Origin: Nitrospira sp.
Lineage (GTDB): Bacteria; Nitrospirota; Nitrospiria; Nitrospirales; Nitrospiraceae
Direction: 5' to 3'
Assembly (NCBI GenBank): GCA_022226935.1
Contig: CP092081.1
Location: 4,144,900 to 4,208,899, forward strand
DNA: 64,000 bases
Below the pieces are notes generated by a model. The model searched no databases. It saw only the letters and a program-made list of their open reading frames with translations, and was not told where the DNA came from. Shown piece by piece: positions 1 through 8,098 of this stretch (the first letter of the stretch is position 1; each line of letters begins with the position of its first letter). A program made the position numbers and the translations under genes.

Positions 1-147
1 GCTGGCCTACTCTCCACCGCTTCCCAGCCCCGAAGGGCCAGTGCTGATCGTGGATTCGTTCTCGCTTACCGCTGCGGGGCAGTCCCGGATTTCCACCGGG
101 TTCCCTTTTTGATCTCTGAGCGCACTCAGAGAACCAGCACGAGGCGC
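1..147 (-). promoter_or_regulatory. Cobalamin (B12) riboswitch, truncated at left edge
   Basis: Read on the minus strand, the stretch carries the conserved cobalamin aptamer order: a GGAACCCGGTGGAAATCC core, then GACTGCCCCGCAGCGGTAAG, then a CACTGG box, then CTGGGAAG, and finally a GAGTAGGCCAGC segment like the closing strand of the aptamer. A perfect short hairpin (tctctgag/ctcagaga) sits before the core. The regulated gene must lie left of the window, so its identity is unknown; B12-synthesis, B12-import or B12-independent isozyme genes are the usual targets. The right-hand limit near 147 is approximate. Confidence 0.88.
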
Positions 148-472
148 AATCTAGGGCGAGAGAACATTCTTGTCAATAGGCGGAGAATGAAAGGAACTGG
201 CGGAAGCAGGGATTTTGAACGAGTACTAAGACGGTGTATCAAGCGGATCGTGAAATGTCCCGCCGGAACCACACGATCGATCCAATGAAGGATTCACCTC
301 AGATCCAACCCCCTTCGCTTTGACTTAGCAACACAGCCGAGGCTAATGTACACGACTTTTCGCCTCTGTTGGCGCATCAAAAGTGAAGAAGCTAGTTCGA
401 TAGCTTGCTCTTGTCACCTTCTTCCTGTTGTCCATACTACTCAATGAACTTACGTTCATTCAGACATTCGAT
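148..472. other. Intergenic, no gene seen
   Basis: Divergent intergenic space between the riboswitch (transcribed leftward) and the methyltransferase gene (transcribed rightward). It should hold both promoters, but I cannot assign -10/-35 boxes with confidence. The sequence is noticeably more AT-rich than the receptor array further right. Confidence 0.5.
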
Positions 473-1471
473 ATGACGAACATTTTCATAGCGGTGATCG
501 TCCTTCTTCTGGCCGCACTGGTGATAGGATTAGTGCTGTACGTGCTCTCTCCTCGCAAATATCAGTCTGCCGATTGTGTCGCCAATTCCTATGATGACTG
601 GACGAATGACGGCATTCTTGAGTTCTACTGGGGCGAACATATTCATTTAGGACACTATGGCTCACCACCCCGCAAAAAGGACTTTCTTCAAGCCAAGTCA
701 GACTTTGTGCATGAAATGGTGCAGTGGGGTGGGTTGGACAAGCTTCCTTCCGGTACGACGGTGTTAGATGTAGGCTGTGGCATTGGCGGCAGCAGTCGCA
801 TTCTGGCGCGTGATTATGGCTTTGCTGTCACAGGAATCACCCTCAGCCCTCAGCAAGTGAGACGTGCTCAAGACCTGACCTCCCCAGAGGTGAATGCCCA
901 CTTTCAGGTCGATGATGCGCTGGCGCTTTCGTTCCCCGATGCGAGCTTTGATGTGGTCTGGTCGGTCGAGGCAGGACCGCACATTCCGGATAAGGCACAA
1001 TTCGCTCGAGAGCTGTTGCGAGTGTTGAAACCTGGTGGAGTTCTGCTTGTTGCGGATTGGAATCAGCGGGATGATCGCCAGCTTCCCCTAAATTTTTGGG
1101 AAAAGCCAGTGATGCGGCAACTGCTGGATCAGTGGTCTCATCCAGCATTCTCAAGCATTGAAGGGTTTTCAGAATTACTGGAGAAAACTGGACTCGTGGC
1201 TGGCGAAGTCACCACCGCAGATTGGACTACCGAAACGTTACCCTCATGGCTTGATTCGATCTGGCAAGGAGTTGTCCGTCCAGCAGGGCTCGTTCGGTTC
1301 GGCATGATCGGAGTGGTTAAATCATTGCGAGAAGTGCCCACGTTCCTTTTAATGCGCTTGGCATTTGGGACAGGACTGTGTCGATTTGGCATGTTTCGGA
1401 CCAAACGTGCCCATGTTCATACAAGTAAAATATTGTCTACTCAGTCAGATAGCGGACTTGTACGATCGTGA
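473..1471 (+). CDS. Membrane-anchored SAM methyltransferase, MPBQ/MSBQ (cyanobacterial Sll0418) type
   Basis: A 332-residue class I methyltransferase. An N-terminal hydrophobic helix (IFIAVIVLLLAALVIGLVLY) anchors it in the membrane. The SAM-binding motif I is VLDVGCGIGGSSRIL and a downstream motif is VLKPGGVLLVADW. From memory, the protein follows the cyanobacterial 2-methyl-6-phytyl/solanesyl-benzoquinone methyltransferase along its whole length, including WNQRDDRQ, NFWEKPVMRQLLDQWSHPAF and the C-terminal LMRLAFG-GLCRFGMF block. Those enzymes methylate the ring of tocopherol and plastoquinone precursors. In a non-photosynthetic host the substrate could be another prenyl-quinone. I prefer the ATG at 473; an upstream TTG at 428 would add 15 residues. 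No operon partner is visible. Confidence 0.8.
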   Translation: MTNIFIAVIVLLLAALVIGLVLYVLSPRKYQSADCVANSYDDWTNDGILEFYWGEHIHLGHYGSPPRKKDFLQAKSDFVHEMVQWGGLDKLPSGTTVLDVGCGIGGSSRILARDYGFAVTGITLSPQQVRRAQDLTSPEVNAHFQVDDALALSFPDASFDVVWSVEAGPHIPDKAQFARELLRVLKPGGVLLVADWNQRDDRQLPLNFWEKPVMRQLLDQWSHPAFSSIEGFSELLEKTGLVAGEVTTADWTTETLPSWLDSIWQGVVRPAGLVRFGMIGVVKSLREVPTFLLMRLAFGTGLCRFGMFRTKRAHVHTSKILSTQSDSGLVRS

Positions 1472-1639
1472 GTGCTATTGATCTTTCAAGTAACTAATCA
1501 CTGAGCTCAGATATTGAGGAATCACCTCAACTGCGTTTGAGACGCTAAGGACATGGCCACTAGCCTAGATCTCGCCACGATCCCACGGAAGAGCCAGTCA
1601 GTAGTTAGCAAGCGAGATCTCGATGCGTTCAAAAGTGTT

Positions 1640-1834
1640 TCATCTTGACGGCCCCGGTTCGCAGCATTGAACAAGTAGGCCAATAATATCCAAATCTACT
1701 TCCTCGCCTCCTCTCAAGTCCGGATATGATTCCAGAATGCCATGAAGGATCAGTGCCGGATTGGTTACGGTCGGATTGTCACGCATGAATGCTCCAAATA
1801 CTTCATCAAGTCGGTCATCAAGCGGATCCTTCAT
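1640..1834 (-). CDS. Small hypothetical protein
   Basis: A 64-residue acidic, mostly helical-looking protein beginning MKDPLDDRLDEVFGAFM and containing the segment GGEEVDLDIIGLL. I do not recognise a family. A GGAG sequence about ten bases before the ATG at 1834 supports that start over the ATG nine bases earlier. It stands alone between the methyltransferase and the DUF4238 gene, on the opposite strand. Composition and the ribosome-binding site make it more likely real than chance, but nothing else supports it. Confidence 0.42.
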   Translation of the reverse strand: MKDPLDDRLDEVFGAFMRDNPTVTNPALILHGILESYPDLRGGEEVDLDIIGLLVQCCEPGPSR

Positions 1835-2070
1835 CGACAACATTCTCCGACGCTTTTAGATACGCCGCAATTCAAAGTCTTGCGCGGTCATATCGCATAG
1901 CTTGGAAAGCTAACGTTCGACATTTGAGCCTGTCCCAATAAATCAGAAGGAAGCGAACTAGCAAACCGCAGGTCAATGCAGGTGGAATGCGAGCTTGTGA
2001 TACCACCGAGAATCGGTAACCTGCTGATGCTAATATCCAACTCATTTTTCCTGACAACCTGGTAATCATT

Positions 2071-3072
2071 GTGCACCACAAAAAAAATCACTACATCCCG
2101 CAGTTTTATCTGGGCCACTTTTCGAAGGTACAATCGGGCGATGCAAAGCCAATGCTTTGGGTGTACTCCAAGGATGGCGCTGCCCCACGTAAGCAGTCTC
2201 CCAAAGACACAGCTGCCATAAACCATCTGTATACGACTTCGGCTCCTGGCCTCGCCCCAGATGCACTAGAAATCGCATTTGGTAAACAGGAGGGATTAGT
2301 TGCGCCAATTCTGGCAATGTGGGGCGAACGCGGGGCGGTTCCAGGTATCCACAACTTTAATGAAATCTCGTATTTCCTCGCATTGCTCCACCTACGAAAC
2401 CCGAAAACAGCTCGGTGGTATGAGAGGATGGCAGAAGTGCTCTCATTGGAACGTACAAAAGTCCTCGCAGAGGACACCGGGAAATTTGATGAATTCTGGG
2501 AATGGCTTAGGACGAAAGAAGAGATTCCACCATTGCTAACTAAAGAAATACTGCGGGAGAAATTACTCAACGCTGACGAACACTTCACGGTAAAGTTTGA
2601 CCAGAAATACATCACATTTTCTCCGCTTCATTATGCTGAGTGTGTCAGAGAGGAACTGTTAAAGATGTATTGGTGCCTGTGCACGGGTCCGCAAAATTTT
2701 GCATTCATTACTTGTGATGCGCCCGTCGTAGTAAGATTCAGAGGGAAAAAGGGCGTCGGGTACGGCGGTGGATTTGGACACCCAACAGCAACGGTCGTTT
2801 TTCCCGTTTCGCCCAATGTCTGCCTGTACATGTCTCGAAACTTCAAGGGTAAGGCCATTCACGTTACAGCTGAGTTTGTCAAAAAAATGAACCGCAGAAT
2901 GGCATTCAACGCTGAACGCAATGTATATGCATCTGAGCGGTCCGCAGGAATCGAAAAACTGGTTGAAAAGTATTCGTTTACTCAGAGCCTTCCAAGGATA
3001 GACGCGAAAGAAATCAAGGAAAGTTTTAGAAATCGAAAGACGCAGCCTAATTATCCCGCTGACGAAACATAG
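2071..3072 (+). CDS. DUF4238 family protein
   Basis: A 333-residue protein starting with GTG. The N-terminus HHKKNHYIPQFYLGHFS matches the signature of DUF4238 proteins (H-H-Y-x-P-x-F-Y-L), and later segments such as LLHLRNPKTARWYE and FAFITCDAPVVVR fit that family. The biochemical function of the family is unknown; members are scattered and often lie on mobile or accessory DNA. Codon use is AT-richer than in the receptor array, and the gene ends about 330 bases before a tRNA attachment-site fragment, so it may be cargo of an integrated element (inference). No signal peptide or membrane segment is seen. Confidence 0.7.
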   Translation: MHHKKNHYIPQFYLGHFSKVQSGDAKPMLWVYSKDGAAPRKQSPKDTAAINHLYTTSAPGLAPDALEIAFGKQEGLVAPILAMWGERGAVPGIHNFNEISYFLALLHLRNPKTARWYERMAEVLSLERTKVLAEDTGKFDEFWEWLRTKEEIPPLLTKEILREKLLNADEHFTVKFDQKYITFSPLHYAECVREELLKMYWCLCTGPQNFAFITCDAPVVVRFRGKKGVGYGGGFGHPTATVVFPVSPNVCLYMSRNFKGKAIHVTAEFVKKMNRRMAFNAERNVYASERSAGIEKLVEKYSFTQSLPRIDAKEIKESFRNRKTQPNYPADET

Positions 3073-3404
3073 TGCTGGCCCACGCTCTTTCGATCTGACC
3101 TGATCGGTTCCTGCTTTACTCTTCCGCATCCTCTGCTACCACGCTCCTACCAGGACAGGACAAATCACCTCTATCTGTCTCCACTTGAGCAGTAGAGCAT
3201 GCTTTGGCTTCACGTAGGTTTAGATGGTCTGTGGCAGACTTGAGACACTTTGTAAACCGCAGGTGAGCTAGTCTCTCTCAATGCATAAACTACTAAATAT
3301 CAACTGACCATGCACCGTGCAACACTTTGATAACACAAGGCATAAATATGTCATGCTTTGCATTATACAGCGCATGCAAATAGATGATAATTAACGTTTC
3401 TTGT
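3073..3404. other. AT-rich intergenic stretch, no gene seen
   Basis: No convincing coding region or RNA gene. It lies directly before the tRNA-Phe 3' fragment, and where the 5' half of that tRNA would be expected there is no D-arm or acceptor strand. Confidence 0.5.
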
Positions 3405-3950
3405 CAGCCCTGAAAAGGCTGGTGTCGACAGTTCGATTCTGTCCCTCGGCACCATAAATCGCGCACTTCGAGATTGTTCTACGTAGGAATGGTGGCACTT
3501 GAGTGGCAGTAAGTGGCACCTCAGAGCCATTTTCGCCATTCAGAAGCGCCTCAGTGAACGACTCCGACCGAGTGACCGCATCTCGCAATCGGCCGTCCCA
3601 ATTGTGAATGTAATACTTGGCTGAATCGGGCAGCGGCTCGCCTTTCAGGGTCTGAATCACAGCGTAATCCACACCACATTGCATCAGCCACGTTGCGAAG
3701 GTATGCCGGAGATCGTGGAAGTGCAGGTCATGAATCTCAGCTTGCTCACAGGTTCTCCTCCAACTATGCTTAAAAGAGTTCCCATTCTTCCATTGACCAA
3801 AGAATCGCCGCCAATCCGTAATAGCCCTCCGAACAGTGCTTCATATGCCAATCGGTTAAGAAGGATTGTTTTGGGAACGCCCTTGATCTTCGTTCGACCA
3901 GGCGCCGGCGCCTCCACCACCCGTCTCCCAGCTGCATCAGCCATTCTTCA
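3394..3950 (-). pseudogene. Tyrosine recombinase (phage-type integrase), frameshifted remnant
   Basis: On the minus strand the C-terminal catalytic part of an integrase can be read in two frames. One frame gives PGRTKIKGVPKTILLNRLAYEAL, which corresponds to the segment before the catalytic core. The frame then shifts, and the other frame gives FKHSWRRTCEQAEI, followed by the box II motif FHDLRHTFATWLMQCGV. The last residues (GQNRTVDTSLF) are translated out of the tRNA-Phe fragment itself, typical of an integrase lying against its own attachment site. The final Y region is not clearly recognisable and the N-terminal domains are missing or scrambled further right. It is inactive. Confidence 0.75.
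3405..3454 (+). tRNA. tRNA-Phe (GAA) 3' half, attachment-site fragment
   Basis: The sequence folds as the 3' half of a tRNA: anticodon stem CAGCC/GGCTG with loop CTGAAAA (anticodon GAA, U33, A37), a five-base variable region GTGTC, a T-arm GACAG-TTCGATT-CTGTC, the acceptor strand CCTCGGC, and ACCA. No D-arm or 5' acceptor strand (GCCGAGG) lies upstream, so it is not a functional tRNA. Fragments of this kind mark the ends of elements that integrate into tRNA genes, and a tyrosine-integrase remnant abuts it on the right. Confidence 0.85.
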
Positions 3951-4517
3951 TGGGCTCAATGAGCTTGTTCTCGCGCAAGCCAATTCGGAGGGCTGCCATA
4001 ATTGTTCCACATCGAATGTAAATCCAGGATTTCTTAGTAAAGAAATCACCGTAAGCGGCTGATGTAGATCCGCAACGAAGTGAATCAAGACGTTAATGCC
4101 TTCTGACGCTTCGCTGGATCGATCGAGCTATCAGAGAGCGCGAGCGTTTCACCGATACGACATTTGCCCTGGCGAAGGCGGCGGCGACATGGGGACACCA
4201 GCCGTGGCAAAGGCGTCAAAAGTCTCGTGATTGTGCATCGCCATCGGTTGCCCTTGCGGTGAATGCACATGCCGCCAATCATCGTGAGGTCACGGTGGTG
4301 CAACTGCAGGTTCGTTGGGAAGATTACGCTTCGAACGTCCTGGGTTTTGTGCCGCTCGCATCCTTCACCATGCGGCTCAAACAGTTTTGAGATAGGTTTT
4401 AGAGGAAATTGTCACACTAGCTGCGGTTCACAAAAGGGCGAATTTCATCTAGGTCGCCAATTCGTTCGTGCATCATTTTCTTAGAGAGGCATGACGTCCG
4501 GCGAAGCAGTCTCACCA
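3951..4517. other. Degenerate mobile-element DNA
   Basis: No intact gene. Minus-strand fragments (such as MAALRIGLRENKLIEP and GKCRIGETLALSDSSIDPAKRQKAL) may be the missing N-terminal part of the adjacent integrase, but frames are broken and the match is too weak to call separately. Confidence 0.35.
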
Positions 4518-4821
4518 TTACCAAACTCGCATCCATCCATGCACGACCGCAAGGAGTATCATTCCCAGGGAGATCAACAAACTGATCACCATCGATAGCT
4601 CGTCCCGCACCGGATCAACTCCTTCCACGCGTTCCAGCATCCTGCGAACGATTTTAGCGTCGTTGGAAATCCGTAATTCGTTCCAACTCCTCCGTTTCGC
4701 TCTCGCGCAGCATGCTCAGCGTGCGCCCTGTCATCGGAAAACTACAAGCATCGCAGGTCACGGTAGCACCACTAGGAATTAACCTGACCTGACGGCACAG
4801 AGGACAAGCTCGAATTTTCAT
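4518..4821 (-). pseudogene. Zinc-ribbon/transmembrane small protein, apparently frameshifted
   Basis: From the ATG at 4821, preceded by a strong AAAAGGAGACG ribosome site, a 55-residue protein begins MKIRACPLCRQVRL and carries two Cys pairs (CPLC and CDAC), then stops at 4654. Overlapping in the next frame, a run continues with NDAKIVRRMLERVEG and a transmembrane segment VISLLISLGMILLAVVHGW, ending at 4518. Joined by one shift, the two make a sensible protein of about 100 residues, a zinc ribbon followed by a membrane helix. It could be a frameshift mutation, a sequencing error, or two translationally coupled genes. It lies 18 bases after the 66-residue gene and probably shares its transcript. 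Confidence 0.55.
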
Positions 4822-4839
4822 ACGTCGTCTCCTTTTGAG

Positions 4840-5040
4840 TCAGTGTGTCCGGTGTGTGTCGGCGAGCACCCTCGTCCCGAGTTTCTCAATGGCCGTATCT
4901 GCCAACCTCATCACGTTGCGAGCAAATTTGACAAATTCCGCATATTTGAAGGCCACTGTGACCGGACCATATGTAAGATAGACTCGTCCGCAGCCACACA
5001 TTTCCAATATGGGCGAATCATTAGAATGAGCACAATTCAT
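4840..5040 (-). CDS. Small conserved-looking protein with CGCG motif
   Basis: A 66-residue protein beginning MNCAHSNDSPILEMCGCGRVYLTY. The ATG at 5040 has a near-perfect AAGGAGG ribosome site eight bases upstream, which decides the start over the longer open frame. Cysteines at positions 3, 15 and 17 could bind a metal. The pattern CGCGRVYLTYGPVTVAFKYAEFVKF, split between a Cys cluster and a short helix, looks like a real fold, but I cannot name a family. It heads a two-gene transcript with the zinc-ribbon gene downstream. Confidence 0.6.
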   Translation of the reverse strand: MNCAHSNDSPILEMCGCGRVYLTYGPVTVAFKYAEFVKFARNVMRLADTAIEKLGTRVLADTHRTH

Positions 5041-5639
5041 AAGATACCTCCTTAACTGATGCCGTGAGTCGTCATTCCTCATCGGTGTGCGTGATGTCCT
5101 AACTAGAACACCTCGCAGGATCTCGCAATCCATACTATCGACCGTATGATCGAATGCGAATCGATAGATCCAGTCGAAATCCAGGACGAAAGTCGTGAGA
5201 TCTGAAAAGGGAAATGGCGTTGAAACCCCATAGAATCGGTGAAGCCGCTGTAATGAGTCTGCATGATAGGTGTCGTGAATTGTCGAAGATCCTGGTCGGA
5301 CAGTCGGCCATCTGAGAGAACGATCAACATCACGACTCCCTCCTGGCCAACATTTCGGCCTGACGATTCACAGGAGCGATGGAGAGCACTCGGAAAACAC
5401 AGGGCGAGCCACGAAGTGGATAACGTCGATAAATCAAGCATCATATAGCGACCCGGCACAAAGACGAATAGATTCATTCGGAAGACTGCTCGAGACACCT
5501 GCGGTGATTGCGCTTGTGAGGTCCGCGCTGAGGGTGTAGGTCTGTTCGTCGTCATGAATACGGGAACTTCATCGAAAGCTCTTCCCCACCAAGCGATCAG
5601 TAAGCGCATGCGACATTTCATGATATTAGTTCTCAAAAT
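5041..5639. other. Long stretch without a recognisable gene
   Basis: A minus-strand open frame of 188 codons crosses this stretch (5103-5669). Its translation has no recognisable domain, signal peptide or convincing start site, and it overlaps the IS3 remnant at one end. I treat it as unassigned, possibly decayed element DNA. Confidence 0.35.
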
Positions 5640-6095
5640 CAAAATAGTGCATCTTCCAGCTCTTGTCAAGCATGAACTTCAAGCCGGTAGTCGGGAAATG
5701 ATTTTCCCCTGATTTCGGGAACACCTGGTTAGGCGACAGCATCCTCGCCTCAAGCTCTGCCGGAATCGGATAGCCGAGGGTCGAGTGGCGGCGCTGCCGA
5801 TTATAAACACTTCGAAGTATTGAAGGATCTCCTGCCGAGCCTCCTCCCGCGTCCGTACAGGCGATGATGAATCAGTTCCCGTTTCAAGGTACCGAAGAAG
5901 CTCTCGATGCGGGCTTTGTCCTGGCAATTCCCTTTTCGCGACATGCTGACAGTCATGCCAGTTGCCGTGAGTGCCTATTGTTCGGAGAGAACTGCCTACT
6001 GACTGCCGCGATCCGAATGGTGGAGAAGAGCGAGTTGTGGATGTCGTCGCTACAGTGCCATGTAATGGCTTGTCAAGCAGCAGCTCCCATGTTGG
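5640..6095 (-). mobile_element. IS3-family transposase (orfB) remnant
   Basis: Read on the minus strand through several frame changes and stops, the rve integrase core of an IS3-family OrfB is plain: ELLLDKPLH, then LLHHSDRGSQ (5999-6025 region), then [43 protein letters not shown] and the C-terminal RRHSTLGY-like segment. At least two frameshifts and an in-frame stop right after DRGSQ make it inactive. The N-terminal part and orfA are missing; no terminal inverted repeats could be identified. Confidence 0.8.
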
Positions 6096-6259
6096 TACAT
6101 GACGTGAGCGATGATGATGGGTTCAATGGCGACAGAAACGTCGCCAATTCTCCGGTCTCAAGCCCTGGAGAGCTATGGAAAACCGGTGAACGATCTGCAG
6201 GAACTCGCCCGGACTCATTACCAGGCCTTACTTCGGAAAGTGCAGGTCCAGCATAGCAT

Positions 6260-7152
6260 CATGACCCATACCTCCCGTTGTATTTCCCGGAGGCCGAAGG
6301 CTACTACACTAACTCCCGTGCGCAGTGGTTGACGCAGCAGCTGCATCGGTTTCTTTGCCCCGCCGCCACCACGTGCTATTCGCCAGACGCGTTTGAGCAG
6401 AAGGCGTGGACTGGGGTGGGCCGCAAAGTGAACAAACGCGGGTTTCCTCGCCGACCTCTATGTCACGGCCTCTCACAGTATCGGGCTCGCTGTGGCGGAA
6501 GATTCCGAGGCCATCCAGATGTTCCGTGTGATGTTGGCGGAACATCAGCACCTGTGCGCCACCCGGGCCGCGATTGAGCAGCAGGCCGATCAGGCGCTTC
6601 AGTCCCGTCCCGACTATCAACGATTGCGAACCTTACCGGGAGTCGGACCGATTCTTGCGCTTACGATGGTGGCCGAGGCCGTCGACCTGCGCAGGCTTCC
6701 GCATCACCGACAATTCCTCAAGTTTTGCGGGTTCGATCTCAGCACGCAGCAGTCCGGACAGTTTCGTGGGATGAGCCGGCTCTCGAAGCATGGCAATGTG
6801 CGGCTCCGCTCTGCCTTCTGGATGGCCGCGAATGGGACGGTCCGGATGCGGCAGCATACGTTTCGCGAAAAGTATGCGCGGTATATCAAGGCCGATCTGC
6901 AAAATCCGGATCGGAAACACAAGGCCCTCTGCGCCCGTCGCCACGGTGGCGCGCCTGGCGCATGGCCTGATCAAGACAGAGACCGATTATCGGCCGTATT
7001 TTGAGGCACTCCCTCCCCGTGGAGCACTCCGTTCGCGGGGGCCGTCGAAGCAGGTGCTGACCTCGCAGATCATGCTTGGAGCTTCCACTGGGGCTGCCTA
7101 CTGTATGGAGTACGGTCAAGGCCTGAACGAGGACCTTGTATCACTATGGTGA
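6260..7152 (+). mobile_element. IS110-family transposase remnant
   Basis: The plus strand shows the C-terminal two thirds of an IS110/IS116-type transposase in three frames. The first block reads YFPEAEGYYTNSRAQWL. The next gives LYVTASHSIGLAVAEDSEAIQMFRVML. The longest block (6492-6950) contains LRTLPGVGPILALTMVAEA, the helix-hairpin-helix motif of the transposase_20 domain, and GQFRGMSRLSKHGNVRLRSAFWMAA. A final shift at about 6940 leads into ARLAHGLIKTETDYRPYFEAL. The N-terminal DEDD domain is absent, so the element is dead. Confidence 0.8.
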
Positions 7153-7460
7153 GCAGCGCCTCACACCATGTAGAAAAGCATTAGATGTTTGCCGTTCGTG
7201 CAGTGGCCGGTCCGACGGTACGGGAGAGATCTGCCCGCAGTGCGTGCTTGCGTTCCGCCTCTCTGCGACGTATTTCTCATCCCATGACACCTGCCCTGCG
7301 AAACCGCTCTTCAATAACTGTCACGTTTTACCAATCGGGAGTTCATCGGCGACACGCATCGCGGGATAGGCCGCCCGCTGCGTTACGCCGACTTCAGACA
7401 CGCAAGCGATGGGAGATCCAAATCACTTCGCGTACCTCTTGACAAGGTTCGCAGAAGAAT
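7153..7460. other. Intergenic stretch, no gene seen
   Basis: Between the IS110 remnant and the Fur-box-like site. Open frames here have no recognisable product or ribosome site. Confidence 0.4.
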
Positions 7461-7479
7461 GATATTGAGAACCATATTC
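7461..7479 (+). promoter_or_regulatory. Fur-box-like operator
   Basis: The 19 bases gatattgagaaccatattc match the classic Fur box GATAATGATAATCATTATC at about 14 positions and keep its inverted-repeat form. It lies 100 bases before an AraC-type regulator and the first tonB, and a Fur-family gene exists at 19816-20313. Iron repression of this operon is therefore likely, by inference. Confidence 0.5.
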
Positions 7480-7533
7480 AACTAACCTCTCTGCACATCT
7501 GCAGTTGAGGCCCGAGGAATTCGATTCCCTGAG

Positions 7534-7568
7534 CCCACGGTCCCTTTTGATCGTGGGTTTTTCTTTTT
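7534..7568 (+). terminator. Rho-independent terminator in the leader of the AraC-TonB operon
   Basis: A nine-pair stem (cccacggtc/gatcgtggg) is followed at once by TTTTTTCTTTTT. The ribosome site of the AraC-type gene begins directly after the T-run, leaving no room for a promoter in between, so transcripts from the Fur-box region would have to read through this hairpin. Confidence 0.7.
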
Positions 7569-7579
7569 GGGAGGCGAGC

Positions 7580-8098
7580 ATGTTTCATAAAAGCAGCACC
7601 TACGGTCAAGCCGAATATACCGCGCGTACAGTGAGTTCAACTATCCCTGACGCTTCTCACTTTGGGCCTCAGACGAGATCTGGGTCATCTGGCGCTGTGG
7701 CGGAAGATACTATGGCAGGTTCCTCCGTAGTGCAGAAATCTTGCGTAAAGACGCTGGGCCACGACCCTGTGGTAGAGCGTCTCTGCGCATTTCTCTCTGG
7801 TCGTGTCAGTGAACGAGTCACCTTGAAGGAATTGTCCCGCTTTCTGGGCTATTCTGAAAAATACGCCTCGGATGTTTTCCAGCGTTATATGGGGCGTCCG
7901 TTCTCAAAACACCTGAAGCAACTTCGTCTCGACAAAGCCACTTCCATGCTGCTGGAGGAGCGGCACACTATCACCAAGATTGCCGAATCCGTTGGATTCA
8001 GTGACGCTTTTGCCTTCAGTCACTTCTTCAAACGAGCCGTCGGCTGCTCCCCCACTGAATATCGCAGACAACAACTCCGACAGGCGGATATGGCATGA
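7580..8098 (+). CDS. AraC/XylS-family transcriptional regulator (DNA-binding domain only)
   Basis: A 172-residue protein whose last 100 residues form an AraC-type double helix-turn-helix: VTLKELSRFLGYSEKYASDVF in the first and ITKIAESVGFSDAFAFSHFF followed by KRAVGCSPTEYRR in the second. The first 65 residues show no ligand-binding domain, so it is shorter than typical iron-regulator relatives such as PchR. The ATG at 7580 has a GGGAGGCGAGC ribosome site; an upstream TTG would run through the terminator and is rejected. Its stop overlaps the tonB start by four bases (ATGA), so the two are translationally coupled. It probably controls siderophore-receptor genes, by position. Confidence 0.82.
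   Translation: MFHKSSTYGQAEYTARTVSSTIPDASHFGPQTRSGSSGAVAEDTMAGSSVVQKSCVKTLGHDPVVERLCAFLSGRVSERVTLKELSRFLGYSEKYASDVFQRYMGRPFSKHLKQLRLDKATSMLLEERHTITKIAESVGFSDAFAFSHFFKRAVGCSPTEYRRQQLRQADMA

Noticed and set aside
3383-3400. Fur-box-like string atgataattaacg before the tRNA fragment
   Set aside because: Only half of the box is present and no iron-related gene follows.
7500-7533. tRNA-like 3' end (ggaattcgattccc)
   Set aside because: The T-arm does not pair properly, there is no acceptor or anticodon arm, and the following bases form a clear terminator stem.
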